Program-made: the position numbers and the translations under genes
Assembly (NCBI GenBank): GCA_023449275.1
Contig: JAEXJM010000054.1
Span: 1-10,749, forward strand
From: Pseudomonadota bacterium
GTDB taxonomy: Bacteria; Pseudomonadota; Gammaproteobacteria; Burkholderiales; Burkholderiaceae_D
Reading direction: 5' to 3'
DNA length: 10,749 nucleotides
Notes under the pieces: generated by a model
Told to the model about the DNA's origin: nothing
Database searches by the model: none
The model's input: only the letters and a program-made list of their open reading frames with translations
Shown: one piece after another, positions 1-6,879 of the stretch
Layout of the letters: the number at the start of each line of letters is the position of its first letter
How positions within the stretch are numbered: position 1 is the stretch's first letter

Positions 1-264
1 GGCAAAAAATATAAAGTAGAACAGATACCGGCAGACATTGGTTCCGAAATCACTCTCGATCAGGTTCTGGCAGTAGGCGAAGGCGAGTCCATTCGCTTCG
101 GTACTCCACTGGTTGACGGTGCCAAGGTTCAGGCTACGGTTGTAGCACAAGGTCGCCACGACAAGGTCAAGATTTTCAAGATGCGCCGTCGCAAACATTA
201 CCAGAAACGTCAGGGTCATCGTCAGAATTATACTGAACTGCAAATCGTTTCGATCAACGCTTGA
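1..264 (+). CDS. rplU: 50S ribosomal protein L21 (3' part; start lies outside the window)
   Basis: Structural protein of the large ribosomal subunit that binds 23S rRNA. The frame is open from base 1 and stops with TGA at 262-264, giving 87 residues. The visible part begins GKKYKVEQIPADIG and carries the very basic L21 signature GRHDKVKIFKMRRRKHY near residues 50-66, then QKRQGHRQNYTEL before the end. Bacterial L21 is about 103 residues, so roughly 16 N-terminal residues are missing to the left. The rpmA start follows 60 bp later on the same strand, the almost universal rplU-rpmA order, so the two are probably co-transcribed. The spacer 265-324 shows no convincing terminator. The only oddity is the cut at the window edge. 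Confidence 0.97.
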   Translation, partial: GKKYKVEQIPADIGSEITLDQVLAVGEGESIRFGTPLVDGAKVQATVVAQGRHDKVKIFKMRRRKHYQKRQGHRQNYTELQIVSINA

Positions 265-324
265 TACCGGCTTTGGTTCATCTTTCGAATCAGTTCATAA
301 AGAAATTTATATTGGAGTTTTAAA

Positions 325-591
325 ATGGCACATAAAAAAGGCGGCGGTACCACCCGCAACGGTCGTGAATCGGAATCGAAACGACTTGGCGTGAAAGTTT
401 ACGGTGGACAGGCCATTAACGCTGGCAGCATCATCATGCGTCAGCGCGGCACGACCATTCATCCAGGTGAAAACGTTGGCATGGGTAAAGACCATACCTT
501 GTTTGCTCTGGTTAACGGTACTGTCAAATTCGTTCGCAAGGGCGAGGCAAACAAGCATTTTGCAATGGTTGTTCCCGAAGCCGCTGCATAA
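325..591 (+). CDS. rpmA: 50S ribosomal protein L27
   Basis: Large-subunit protein whose N-terminal tail reaches toward the peptidyl transferase centre. The 88-residue product begins MAHKKGGGTTRNGRES, the classic L27 start with the flexible glycine-rich tail, and continues with the conserved KVYGGQ, GSIIMRQRGT and GMGKDHTLFAL segments. Length matches the family (about 85-90). The tail is already in the short form found in Proteobacteria, with no N-terminal extension needing cleavage as in Firmicutes. A clear ribosome binding site GGAG at 314-317 stands 7 nt before the ATG. It lies between rplU and obgE. A terminator-like hairpin 45 bp downstream probably lowers expression of the genes behind it. 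Confidence 0.98.
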   Translation: MAHKKGGGTTRNGRESESKRLGVKVYGGQAINAGSIIMRQRGTTIHPGENVGMGKDHTLFALVNGTVKFVRKGEANKHFAMVVPEAAA

Positions 592-635
592 AACCGTTTT
601 ACAGGCTTGATTCACGCGAGCCTTTTCCAACACGA

Positions 636-663
636 GAGGGCTCTGCCGATGGCAGAGCCTTTT
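636..663 (+). terminator. Hairpin with short U-tract between rpmA and obgE (terminator or attenuator)
   Basis: The arms GGCTCTGCC (639-647) and GGCAGAGCC (651-659) pair perfectly over 9 bp with a 3-nt GAT loop. T660-T663 follow directly and can extend the stem by wobble and A-U pairs back to G636. This is the layout of an intrinsic terminator, but the U-tract is only four long. The obgE start is only 19 nt after it, so it probably acts as a partial terminator that separates highly expressed ribosomal protein genes from obgE-proB. Confidence 0.75.
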
Positions 664-682
664 CATATTATCGGACGACTCT

Positions 683-1789
683 ATGAAATTTATTGACGAA
701 GCACGTATCGAAGTGATCGCCGGAAACGGAGGCAATGGGGTTGCTTCGTTCAACCGCGAAAAATTCAAGCCATTCGGCGGCCCGGATGGTGGTGATGGCG
801 GGAAAGGCGGAAGTATATGGGTCGTTGCCGACAATAACGTAAACACCCTGATTGATTACCACTACACCAAGATGTACCGTGCCAAAAACGGTGAAAACGG
901 ACGCGGTTCGGACTGCTACGGCAAGGGAGCGGATGACATCGTTCTCCGTATGCCTGTGGGTACGGTCATCACCGATCGTAATACCGGCGCAGTGATCGCC
1001 GATCTGGTGGAAAACGGCCAGAAACAATTACTGGCTCAGGGTGGCGAAGGTGGTTGGGGCAATATTCACTTCAAGAGTTCGACCAATCGCGCACCCCGCC
1101 AGAGAACGGAAGGCAAGACAGGTGAACGGCTAGAACTCCAGCTGGAATTGAAAGTACTGGCAGATGTAGGCCTTCTGGGAATGCCGAATGCAGGAAAATC
1201 CACCTTCATCTCGGCCGTTTCGAATGCACGCCCGAAAATTGCCGATTACCCCTTTACGACCTTGCAGCCAAATTTGGGTGTCGTTCGTGTCGGCATGGAA
1301 AAGAGTTTCGTCATCGCCGACATTCCCGGCCTGATCGAAGGCGCGGCGGAAGGAGCCGGTTTGGGACACCAGTTTTTAAGGCATTTGCAACGTACCCGCC
1401 TGTTGCTGCACATGATCGACATTTCTCCATTCGATGAGGCCGATCCGGTTCACAATGCCAGCGCCCTGATTGCCGAGCTGGAAAAATATGATCCGGAACT
1501 GGCACAAAAACCTCGTTGGCTTGTTTTGAACAAGCTCGATCTCGTCCCCGAAAATGAACGGGCACAACAGGTGAAAGATCTGGTCGAAAGGCTGAGCTTC
1601 AAAGGCCCTGTTTTTGGAATCTCTGCCTACACCAAAACAGGCTGTTCGGAACTGACCGATGCCATCTACCAGTATTTCGAACAATTGCGTCAGGAAGAAA
1701 AACAGGCGAGTAAAACAGATATCATTGAAGAAGCCCGCAATATCGAATCTGTCGATGCGGACGATCCCCGTTTCAAATCCATCGAATAA
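683..1789 (+). CDS. obgE: Obg-family GTPase (ribosome assembly)
   Basis: Essential GTPase that binds the 50S subunit late in assembly and links growth to stringent control. The 368-residue product has the glycine-rich Obg fold at about 1-158 (GNGGNGV, GGPDGGDGGKGG, and GEGGWGNIHFKSSTNRAP near 121-138). A G domain follows with G1 GMPNAGKST (166-174), G2 TT (192-193), G3 DIPG (213-216), G4 NKLD (283-286) and G5 SAYTKTG (314-320). A charged tail (about 335-368) follows; length is in the normal range for ObgE/CgtA. The ATG is preceded only by a weak GGA at 673-675. The rplU-rpmA-obgE order is widely conserved. No independent promoter is evident after the hairpin at 636-663, so expression likely relies on read-through. 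proB begins 17 bp after the stop. Confidence 0.97.
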   Translation: MKFIDEARIEVIAGNGGNGVASFNREKFKPFGGPDGGDGGKGGSIWVVADNNVNTLIDYHYTKMYRAKNGENGRGSDCYGKGADDIVLRMPVGTVITDRNTGAVIADLVENGQKQLLAQGGEGGWGNIHFKSSTNRAPRQRTEGKTGERLELQLELKVLADVGLLGMPNAGKSTFISAVSNARPKIADYPFTTLQPNLGVVRVGMEKSFVIADIPGLIEGAAEGAGLGHQFLRHLQRTRLLLHMIDISPFDEADPVHNASALIAELEKYDPELAQKPRWLVLNKLDLVPENERAQQVKDLVERLSFKGPVFGISAYTKTGCSELTDAIYQYFEQLRQEEKQASKTDIIEEARNIESVDADDPRFKSIE

Positions 1790-1806
1790 GGTTTGCCTTC
1801 GTCATC

Positions 1807-2925
1807 ATGAATTCGGTCATAAAAAACGCCCGGCGTCTCATCATCAAGGTCGGCTCATCACTTGTTACCAATGACGGACATGGACTGGATCACGCTGCCA
1901 TATCGAAATGGTCCGACCAGATCGCCCGACTGCGTTTGCAGGGGAAAGAAGTCGTTCTGGTCAGTTCCGGTGCCATTGCCGAAGGGATGTTGCAGCTTGG
2001 TTTTGAAAAACGTCCGAGTGATATTCATGAACTGCAGGCTTGTGCTGCTGTCGGCCAGATGGGACTCGCACAGATATACCAGACCAGTTTTCGGGCTCAT
2101 GGATTGCAGACGGCCCAGGTTTTACTGACTCATGCCGATCTGGCTGACCGTGAACGTTATCTCAATGCACGCTCCACACTGTTCACTCTTCTTCGTCTTG
2201 GCGTTGTGCCTATCATCAATGAGAACGATACGGTTGTCACCGATGAAATCAAGTTCGGTGACAACGATACGCTCGGAGCGCTCGTCGCCAATCTGATTGA
2301 AGCCGATGCGCTGATTATTCTGACCGACCAAAAAGGTCTGTTTACCGCCGATCCACGCAAAAACCCTGATGCCCGATTCGTGACTGAAGCACAGGCGGGC
2401 GATCCAGTTCTGGAAGAAATGGCCGGGGGTGCGGGAAGCAGCCTTGGACGGGGTGGTATGCTGACCAAAATATTGGCCGCCAAGCGGGCATCCAGTTCGG
2501 GAGCGCATACCGTTATTGCATGGGGCCGTGAAAATGATGCCCTTATTCGCCTTGCCAATGGCGAGCAGATCGGGACACAGCTTGTTGCCCCAAACAGTCA
2601 TTTGCAGGCCAGAAAACAATGGATGGCAGACCATTTACAAACCGCCGGAAGCGCTATTCTGGATGCTGGCGCAGTTCAAAAGGTTTTCCATGAAGGTAAA
2701 TCCCTCTTGCCAATCGGGGTTATCCGCATCAAAGGTGAATTTGGACGGGGCGAAATCATTTCATGTCTGGATGAATCCGGCAAGGAAATCGCGAGGGGAC
2801 TTTCAAATTATTCCAGTGCGGAAGCCATGCTGATCCTGCGTCATAAATCATCGGACTTCATGTCCATTCTGGGATATGACGGCGCACCTGAACTCATTCA
2901 CCGCGACAATATGATCGTGCTCTGA
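1807..2925 (+). CDS. proB: Glutamate 5-kinase with C-terminal PUA domain
   Basis: Phosphorylates glutamate with ATP to glutamyl 5-phosphate, the first step of proline synthesis in the cytosol. The 372 residues show an amino-acid-kinase domain (about 8-260) with RLIIKVGSSLV near the N-terminus (Lys14), VSSGAIAEG (52-60), NENDTV (138-143), FGDNDTLGA (150-158), TDQKGLFTADPR (173-184) and GGMLTK (216-221). A PUA domain follows at roughly 280-355. Two-domain architecture and length match the proteobacterial enzyme (E. coli form 367). Family members are feedback-inhibited by proline; this cannot be read directly here. The start has only AAGG overlapping the obgE stop, 15 nt away, so translation may be coupled to obgE. 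proA, the next pathway gene, is not adjacent. The stop lies 8 bp from the stop of the convergent CNP1-like gene. Confidence 0.96.
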   Translation: MNSVIKNARRLIIKVGSSLVTNDGHGLDHAAISKWSDQIARLRLQGKEVVLVSSGAIAEGMLQLGFEKRPSDIHELQACAAVGQMGLAQIYQTSFRAHGLQTAQVLLTHADLADRERYLNARSTLFTLLRLGVVPIINENDTVVTDEIKFGDNDTLGALVANLIEADALIILTDQKGLFTADPRKNPDARFVTEAQAGDPVLEEMAGGAGSSLGRGGMLTKILAAKRASSSGAHTVIAWGRENDALIRLANGEQIGTQLVAPNSHLQARKQWMADHLQTAGSAILDAGAVQKVFHEGKSLLPIGVIRIKGEFGRGEIISCLDESGKEIARGLSNYSSAEAMLILRHKSSDFMSILGYDGAPELIHRDNMIVL

Positions 2926-2933
2926 ACAATCGA

Positions 2934-3536
2934 TTACATCCCGTCCGTGCGCCAGGTATTTTTGTTTTTTATGGAACGGTTGTATTTGATTCGGAAAAGC
3001 ATGTCTTCCTTTTTGCCTGCAATCGCTTTTTCTTCACAAAAATAATCCTGTGCCAGGGTAGCGTGAGGCCGATTGGATGCATAAAACTGTATCGGTCGCC
3101 AGGTAGCATGTTTTGAAACAGTCCACTTGCCGTCTTTCGGGTAACCGTACGCATATCTTTTGATTTCAAAAGTCGAGCACTTCATGCCTTCATAGGTGAC
3201 ATTGACGGCCCCTGCCCGGCTTTTTGAAACCATGGTGTAGCGGATTTCTTCTTCTCCGACAGACATCGATGCATTGTCGATAAAAAATTCCTGTGTCTGG
3301 GTAGGACTGACTTGAAATGGAAGAAGATTCTCTTCCCTTGGAAAAGCGGGAAGAACAAAAGGCATTTCCTTTTTGACTTTTGGCGTTTCCTCTTCGTCGT
3401 CATCAAGTCCAGGCTCGCCGAAAAAAATCTCGGCATGTGCCATATGGATACTGGCGATGACAATCATCACAGCCAGCCATATTCTGGCTAACGTTCCCAA
3501 AGAGGAATGAAAGCTATTTTGAATCCGGCCCGGCAT
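2934..3536 (-). CDS. CNP1-like family protein, exported, function unknown
   Basis: I recognise this as the CNP1-like family typical of betaproteobacteria; no activity is known to me. The product is 200 residues. Residues 16-35 are a hydrophobic segment ending MAHA before EIFF, a good signal peptidase I site after residue 35, so it is probably periplasmic or outer-surface. No lipobox cysteine is seen. An acidic stretch DDDEEE (45-50) follows, then RYTMV, NVTYEGMKCSTFEIKRYAYG and ATWRPIQFY, segments I take as the family core. Two cysteines (about 120 and 167) could form a disulfide. I chose the ATG at 3534-3536 because GGAG (3546-3549) stands 9 nt upstream and the signal peptide then begins properly. 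A start at 3596 would add 20 charged residues, lacks a ribosome binding site and overlaps rppH by 83 nt. The chosen start overlaps rppH by 23 nt, suggesting translational coupling. Confidence 0.82.
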   Translation of the reverse strand: MPGRIQNSFHSSLGTLARIWLAVMIVIASIHMAHAEIFFGEPGLDDDEEETPKVKKEMPFVLPAFPREENLLPFQVSPTQTQEFFIDNASMSVGEEEIRYTMVSKSRAGAVNVTYEGMKCSTFEIKRYAYGYPKDGKWTVSKHATWRPIQFYASNRPHATLAQDYFCEEKAIAGKKEDMLFRIKYNRSIKNKNTWRTDGM

Positions 3537-4119
3537 TTTTGACAGCTCCACGTTCTTTTCCCCTCTCTTCCATTTTCCTGCCTTTGGATGGCCCATTGGA
3601 ATGGGGAGTGTAAATCCTGAAATAATTCTGGTTATCCGGCTTTGGTGCCGGATTCAGAAAACGGGACAATTCCTGCAGCGCTTTCAGATAGACATCCCGC
3701 TTGAACTCAATAACGACATCCAGTGGAACCCAATACTGGTGCCAGCGCCATGCATCAAATTCAGGCGTACTCGTCAATCTGAGATTGATATCGCTGTCGC
3801 GTCCAAGCATCCGCAGCAAAAACCAGATCTGCTTCTGCCCACGGTAATGCCCCCGTATTTCCCGACGGATGAAATGAGGCGGTACCTCATAACGCAACCA
3901 GTTTCGTGTACGTCCGACCACCTTCACGTGTTCCTGACGCAAACCAGTTTCTTCCTGCAATTCCCGATACATCGCCTGTTCCGGCGTTTCGCCATACTTG
4001 ATGCCACCCTGCGGGAATTGCCAGGAATGTTCCTTGACCCGTTTCCCCCACCAGACTTCATTATTGGTGTTAAGCAGAATAATACCGACGTTGGGGCGGT
4101 AACCTTCACGGTCCAACAT
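3514..4119 (-). CDS. rppH: RNA pyrophosphohydrolase (Nudix hydrolase)
   Basis: Removes pyrophosphate from the 5' end of triphosphorylated mRNA, opening it to RNase E-type decay. The 201-residue product begins MLDREGYRPNVGIILLN and contains a complete Nudix box: G38, E44, then REL-Q-EETGL at 52-60, with the metal-binding EExG glutamates intact. HSWQFPQGG just before the box and the later FLLRMLGRDSDINL and EFDAWRWHQYW segments are typical of the RppH/NudH subgroup rather than other Nudix enzymes. It is longer than the E. coli protein (176) because of a basic, proline-containing tail from about 155. GAGG at 4126-4129 lies 6 nt before the ATG. It is divergent from proS and is followed by the overlapping CNP1-like gene, with which it forms a two-gene unit. 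Confidence 0.95.
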   Translation of the reverse strand: MLDREGYRPNVGIILLNTNNEVWWGKRVKEHSWQFPQGGIKYGETPEQAMYRELQEETGLRQEHVKVVGRTRNWLRYEVPPHFIRREIRGHYRGQKQIWFLLRMLGRDSDINLRLTSTPEFDAWRWHQYWVPLDVVIEFKRDVYLKALQELSRFLNPAPKPDNQNYFRIYTPHSNGPSKGRKMEERGKERGAVKNAGPDSK

Positions 4120-4271
4120 TTTTCACCTCAATGTCTCTGCAGAATGCCGTTTCACGTGTTTCTTCTTTTCGTCGACAAGCTGTTACGATAGTTACAACAA
4201 AAAAACATCTATTTTGCCTGATTAGACGAACTGTGGACGCATCTGCCAGCCAATCCTTTAAAATTACAGGA

Positions 4272-4300
4272 ATTATAACCCTGTTACGTTAATAAAAGAA
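4272..4300 (-). promoter_or_regulatory. Candidate rppH promoter in the rppH-proS divergent spacer
   Basis: On the minus strand a perfect -10 hexamer TATAAT occupies 4272-4277, with a poor -35 (TTCTTT, 4295-4300) at 17-bp spacing. It would give an rppH leader of about 145 nt. The same bases on the plus strand read TATAAC (4274-4279), a possible proS -10 without a clear -35. The rest of the 190-bp spacer (4120-4309) is AT-rich, with no ORF or strong hairpin. The proS start has no good ribosome binding site upstream. Confidence 0.35.
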
Positions 4301-4309
4301 TTCACTCTT

Positions 4310-6049
4310 ATGCGCGCATCACAATTTTTTATCTCTACTCTGAAAGAGGCTCCAGCGGACGCTGAAATTATCAGTCATAAACTCATGGTCAGAACCGGCA
4401 TGATCCGCCGTCTCGGTTCAGGTATCTATGCCTACATGCCGATGGGTTTGCGCGTCATCCACAAAATCGAAAACATCATTCGTGAAGAGATGAACCGTGC
4501 TGGTGCTGTCGAACTGCTGATGCCAGTCGTTCAGCCCGCCGAGCTCTGGCAGGAAACCGGACGCTGGCAAAAATACGGGCCCGAGCTTCTGCGAATCAAG
4601 GACAGGCATGACCGTGATTTCATCATCCAGCCGACCTCGGAAGAGGTGATCACGGATATCGCGCGCAATGTCATCAAATCCTATCGCCAATTGCCGATCA
4701 ATTTTTATCACATTCAGACCAAGTTCCGTGATGAACGCCGGCCTCGTTTCGGCCTGATGCGTGGACGCGAATTCACCATGAAGGATGCATATTCATTTGA
4801 CCGTAATATCGATGGCCTGAAGAAATCGTATCAGATCATGTTTGATGCCTACGTCAGAATTTTCACACGTTTCGGCCTCAAATTCCGCCCTGTTGCCGCA
4901 GACAATGGCGCCATTGGCGGATCCGGATCGCATGAATTCCACGTGATTGCGGATACCGGTGAAGACGCCCTTGTTTATTCGAAAGAGTCAGACTATGCGG
5001 CCAATATGGAAGCGGCTGTTGCCCTGCCTCCATCGTCTCCACGCAAGGCTGCAACCGAACCTTTGCAAAAAGTGGCGACCCCGGGCCAGAAAGCCTGTGA
5101 AGATGTCACCCGTTTCCTGAAAAAGCCTCTTTCACAATCCCTGAAAGTCATCGCAGCCGTTCGTACCGATATTGCCGAAGGCGAAAAAGGTCATTTTGTC
5201 GTCATCCTGATGCGTGGCGATCATGATCTGAACGAAGTCAAAGCTCAAAAGATCATCGGAGAATTCCGTTTTGCCAGCGAAAGTGAAATCATTCACCACC
5301 TTGGCTGTCCGGCGGGTTATCTCGGACCGATCGGGCTTCATAACCGGGATGATATCGCACTGTATGCCGATCATGCCGTTACCGTTATGAGCGACTTCAT
5401 CTGTGGCGCCAATGAAAAAGACGCCCACTTCACCGGTGTCAACTGGGAACGCGATTTGCCACTGCCTTCCGCTATCGAAGACTTCCGAAACGTGGTCGAG
5501 GGCGATCCATCCCCGGACGGAAAAGGAACACTGGCGATTCAGAGGGGTATCGAAGTCGGCCATGTATTCCAGCTTGGTACACGGTATTCCGAAGACATGA
5601 ACGCAAGCTATCTTGACGAAAATGGAAAACCCCAATTGATGCAAATGGGCTGTTACGGCATCGGTGTCACCCGTATCGTCGGAGCGGCGATTGAACAGAA
5701 CAATGACGATAAGGGTATCATCTGGCCGACTTCGATCGCTCCATTTGAAGTTGTTCTCTGTCCACTCGGCTATGACCGCAGTGAAGCGGTCAGGAAAATG
5801 ACGGATGAACTGTATGAGACCCTCAAACAATCGGATATCGACGTTATCATGGATGATCGTGGCGAACGTCCCGGCGTCATGTTCTCTGACTGGGAACTGA
5901 TTGGCGTACCTCACCGGATTGTCATCGGTGACCGTGGTCTTAAAGACGGCAAGCTTGAATACCAGGGAAGACGGGATACAGAAGCCACCGTGATACCGGT
6001 CAATGACATGGCACAATTCGTTATCGACAAAGTTTCTGCCGAAAAATGA
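4310..6049 (+). CDS. proS: Prolyl-tRNA synthetase, bacterial type with editing insertion
   Basis: Class II synthetase that charges tRNA-Pro with proline in the cytosol. The 579 residues begin MRASQFFISTLKEAPADAE, the usual ProRS start. Motif 1 lies in the 40-75 region. Motif 2 runs about 137-163 (TKFRDERRPRFGLMRGREF, then TMKDAYSF). Motif 3 is at 447-473 (MGCYGIGVTRIVGAAIEQ followed by GIIWP). Between motifs 2 and 3 sits the INS editing domain (about 224-407), which hydrolyses misacylated Ala-tRNA-Pro; it has the conserved GYLGP loop (336-340) and a lysine in the SLK motif at 279. The anticodon-binding domain follows from about 475, with GDRGLKDGKLEY near the end. Length matches the long bacterial form (E. 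coli 572), so the gene is intact. No strong ribosome binding site precedes the ATG. It is divergent from rppH and ends before a strong terminator. Confidence 0.98.
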   Translation: MRASQFFISTLKEAPADAEIISHKLMVRTGMIRRLGSGIYAYMPMGLRVIHKIENIIREEMNRAGAVELLMPVVQPAELWQETGRWQKYGPELLRIKDRHDRDFIIQPTSEEVITDIARNVIKSYRQLPINFYHIQTKFRDERRPRFGLMRGREFTMKDAYSFDRNIDGLKKSYQIMFDAYVRIFTRFGLKFRPVAADNGAIGGSGSHEFHVIADTGEDALVYSKESDYAANMEAAVALPPSSPRKAATEPLQKVATPGQKACEDVTRFLKKPLSQSLKVIAAVRTDIAEGEKGHFVVILMRGDHDLNEVKAQKIIGEFRFASESEIIHHLGCPAGYLGPIGLHNRDDIALYADHAVTVMSDFICGANEKDAHFTGVNWERDLPLPSAIEDFRNVVEGDPSPDGKGTLAIQRGIEVGHVFQLGTRYSEDMNASYLDENGKPQLMQMGCYGIGVTRIVGAAIEQNNDDKGIIWPTSIAPFEVVLCPLGYDRSEAVRKMTDELYETLKQSDIDVIMDDRGERPGVMFSDWELIGVPHRIVIGDRGLKDGKLEYQGRRDTEATVIPVNDMAQFVIDKVSAEK

Positions 6050-6058
6050 TCTTCATTT

Positions 6059-6072
6059 CATGACACGTCATG
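6059..6072. repeat. Short palindrome just after proS
   Basis: CATGAC and GTCATG flank a 2-bp centre, a 14-bp palindrome that begins 9 nt after the proS stop codon. It has no T-tract, so it is not a terminator by itself. It could be a protein site or chance. Confidence 0.3.
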
Positions 6073-6100
6073 GATCTGTCTCTTCCAGAAACCGGTTCAC

Positions 6101-6138
6101 CAATAAAAAACGCCAGATTCCTCTGGCGTTTTTTATTG
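6101..6138. terminator. Strong bidirectional intrinsic terminator between proS and the SWIB gene
   Basis: A perfect 17-bp inverted repeat (6101-6117 against 6122-6138) encloses a 4-nt loop TTCC. The GC-rich inner stem is CGCCAGA/TCTGGCG. It is preceded by an A-run (6105-6110) and followed by a T-run (6129-6134), so either strand yields a hairpin with a U-tract. It serves proS from the left and the convergent SWIB gene from the right. Confidence 0.93.
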
Positions 6139-6261
6139 AATCGACTGGAAAACAAAGGCTTATCGCATGGCACCGTTAAAAGCATTCTCTTTCGTCCGGA
6201 AAAAACACCACCATGCCGTTGAAAACGGCCTGTCATTCCAGCCTGTCAGACAGGTGAGTGC

Positions 6262-6651
6262 TTATTTCAACTGAGCGGAAACCAGCTTAGTCATTTCAAA
6301 CATGGAAACCTGTTTCTTGCCACCAAAAATGGGCTTCAGTTTATCGTCGGCATTGATCATGCGACGATTGTCTTTGTCCTGCAAATTGTACTTTTTGATG
6401 TAATCCCAAACTTTCTTGGTCACTTCAGTACGCGGCAAAGGCGCTGCACCCACAATGGCTGCCAGCATGGCCGTAGGAGTGACCGGCTTCATGAATGCGG
6501 CATTTGGAGTACGTTTCTTTGCTGGAGCAGCGGTTTTCGCGACCGCCTTTACGGGAGCTTTCTTGGCAGGCGCAGCGCTTTTCTTGGCTGGTTCTGCTTT
6601 TTTGGCTGGAGATGCTTTTTTAGGTTTTGCTGCAGATTTTGTTGTTGCCAT
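6262..6651 (-). CDS. SWIB/MDM2-domain protein with histone-H1-like N-terminal tail
   Basis: Small basic, probably nucleoid-associated protein of 129 residues. Residues 1-50 are almost only Lys, Ala, Pro, Ser and Thr, with four PAKK units (15-18, 21-24, 28-31, 43-46), like the H1-type tails of bacterial proteins such as Bordetella BpH1 or Pseudomonas AlgP. Residues about 54-129 form a SWIB fold: KPVTPTAMLAAIVG, PLPRTEVTKKVWDYIKKYNL, RRMINADDKLKPIFGG and a final MFEMTKLVSAQLK helix. SWIB domains are best known from eukaryotic SWI/SNF subunits, and also occur in Chlamydia and many betaproteobacteria. DNA compaction or a chromatin-like role is inferred; no catalytic residues are visible. GAGG at 6659-6662 sits 7 nt before the ATG, and a good promoter lies about 60 nt upstream. 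ffh lies upstream on the same strand, but this gene seems to have its own promoter and terminator. Confidence 0.9.
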   Translation of the reverse strand: MATTKSAAKPKKASPAKKAEPAKKSAAPAKKAPVKAVAKTAAPAKKRTPNAAFMKPVTPTAMLAAIVGAAPLPRTEVTKKVWDYIKKYNLQDKDNRRMINADDKLKPIFGGKKQVSMFEMTKLVSAQLK

Positions 6652-6662
6652 AACGATGCCTC

Positions 6663-6677
6663 ATATACAAAGTACGA
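6663..6677 (-). repeat. 15-bp sequence shared with the fhs promoter (copy in the SWIB leader)
   Basis: Read on the minus strand this is TCGTACTTTGTATAT, identical to 8488-8502 on the plus strand. Here it lies between the predicted transcription start and the ribosome binding site of the SWIB gene and directly abuts the GAGG. Both copies point in the direction of their downstream gene. Confidence 0.6.
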
Positions 6678-6708
6678 AAGGGAATTTATGTAACTTGCTG
6701 CAAGATCA

Positions 6709-6738
6709 AATATAGGTGCTAAATCCGGCAGAATGCAA
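6709..6738 (-). promoter_or_regulatory. Sigma-70-type promoter of the SWIB gene
   Basis: On the minus strand TTGCAT (6733-6738) and TATATT (6709-6714) are separated by 18 bp, a good fit to the housekeeping consensus. Transcription would begin near 6702, giving a leader of about 50 nt that includes the 15-bp repeat at 6663-6677. Confidence 0.6.
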
Positions 6739-6879
6739 GCACTTTTTCCCCATCATTCAACAAAGTGTGGCTAATGTGCTTCTATTATGAGGCAGGCAAC
6801 GTGTCAACCCCTGATTTTTCAGGCATACAAATGTCAATTTATTGATTTAAAAGACGTTCTCTCTTCATGATTTAAATGA
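6739..6879. other. AT-rich spacer between ffh and the SWIB promoter
   Basis: No gene is visible. A small hairpin CCTGA-TTTT-TCAGG (6810-6823) is the only structure that could end ffh transcription, but on the minus strand it lacks a following U-tract. A TTGACA hexamer on the minus strand beside it (6801-6806) has no -10 at proper spacing. ffh may therefore read through into the SWIB gene. Confidence 0.4.

Noticed and set aside
307..846. 179-codon minus-strand frame across rpmA and the obgE start
   Set aside because: It crosses two conserved genes and a terminator and has low-complexity proline-rich sequence.
3537..3596. Upstream start for the CNP1-like protein adding 20 residues
   Set aside because: No ribosome binding site precedes it, and it places a charged stretch before the signal peptide; the ATG at 3534-3536 has GGAG upstream.
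3601..4191. 196-codon plus-strand frame opposite rppH
   Set aside because: rppH on the other strand has an intact Nudix box and a ribosome binding site; this frame matches nothing I know.
5132..6016. 294-codon open frame on the minus strand inside proS
   Set aside because: It lies wholly antisense to the well-conserved ProRS INS and C-terminal domains, has no recognisable domain, and arises from codon bias.
6215..6254. Two small hairpins (GCCGTT/AACGGC at 6215-6229 and CCTGTC/GACAGG at 6242-6254) after the SWIB gene
   Set aside because: They lack U-tracts on the minus strand; the strong repeat at 6101-6138 is the better terminator.
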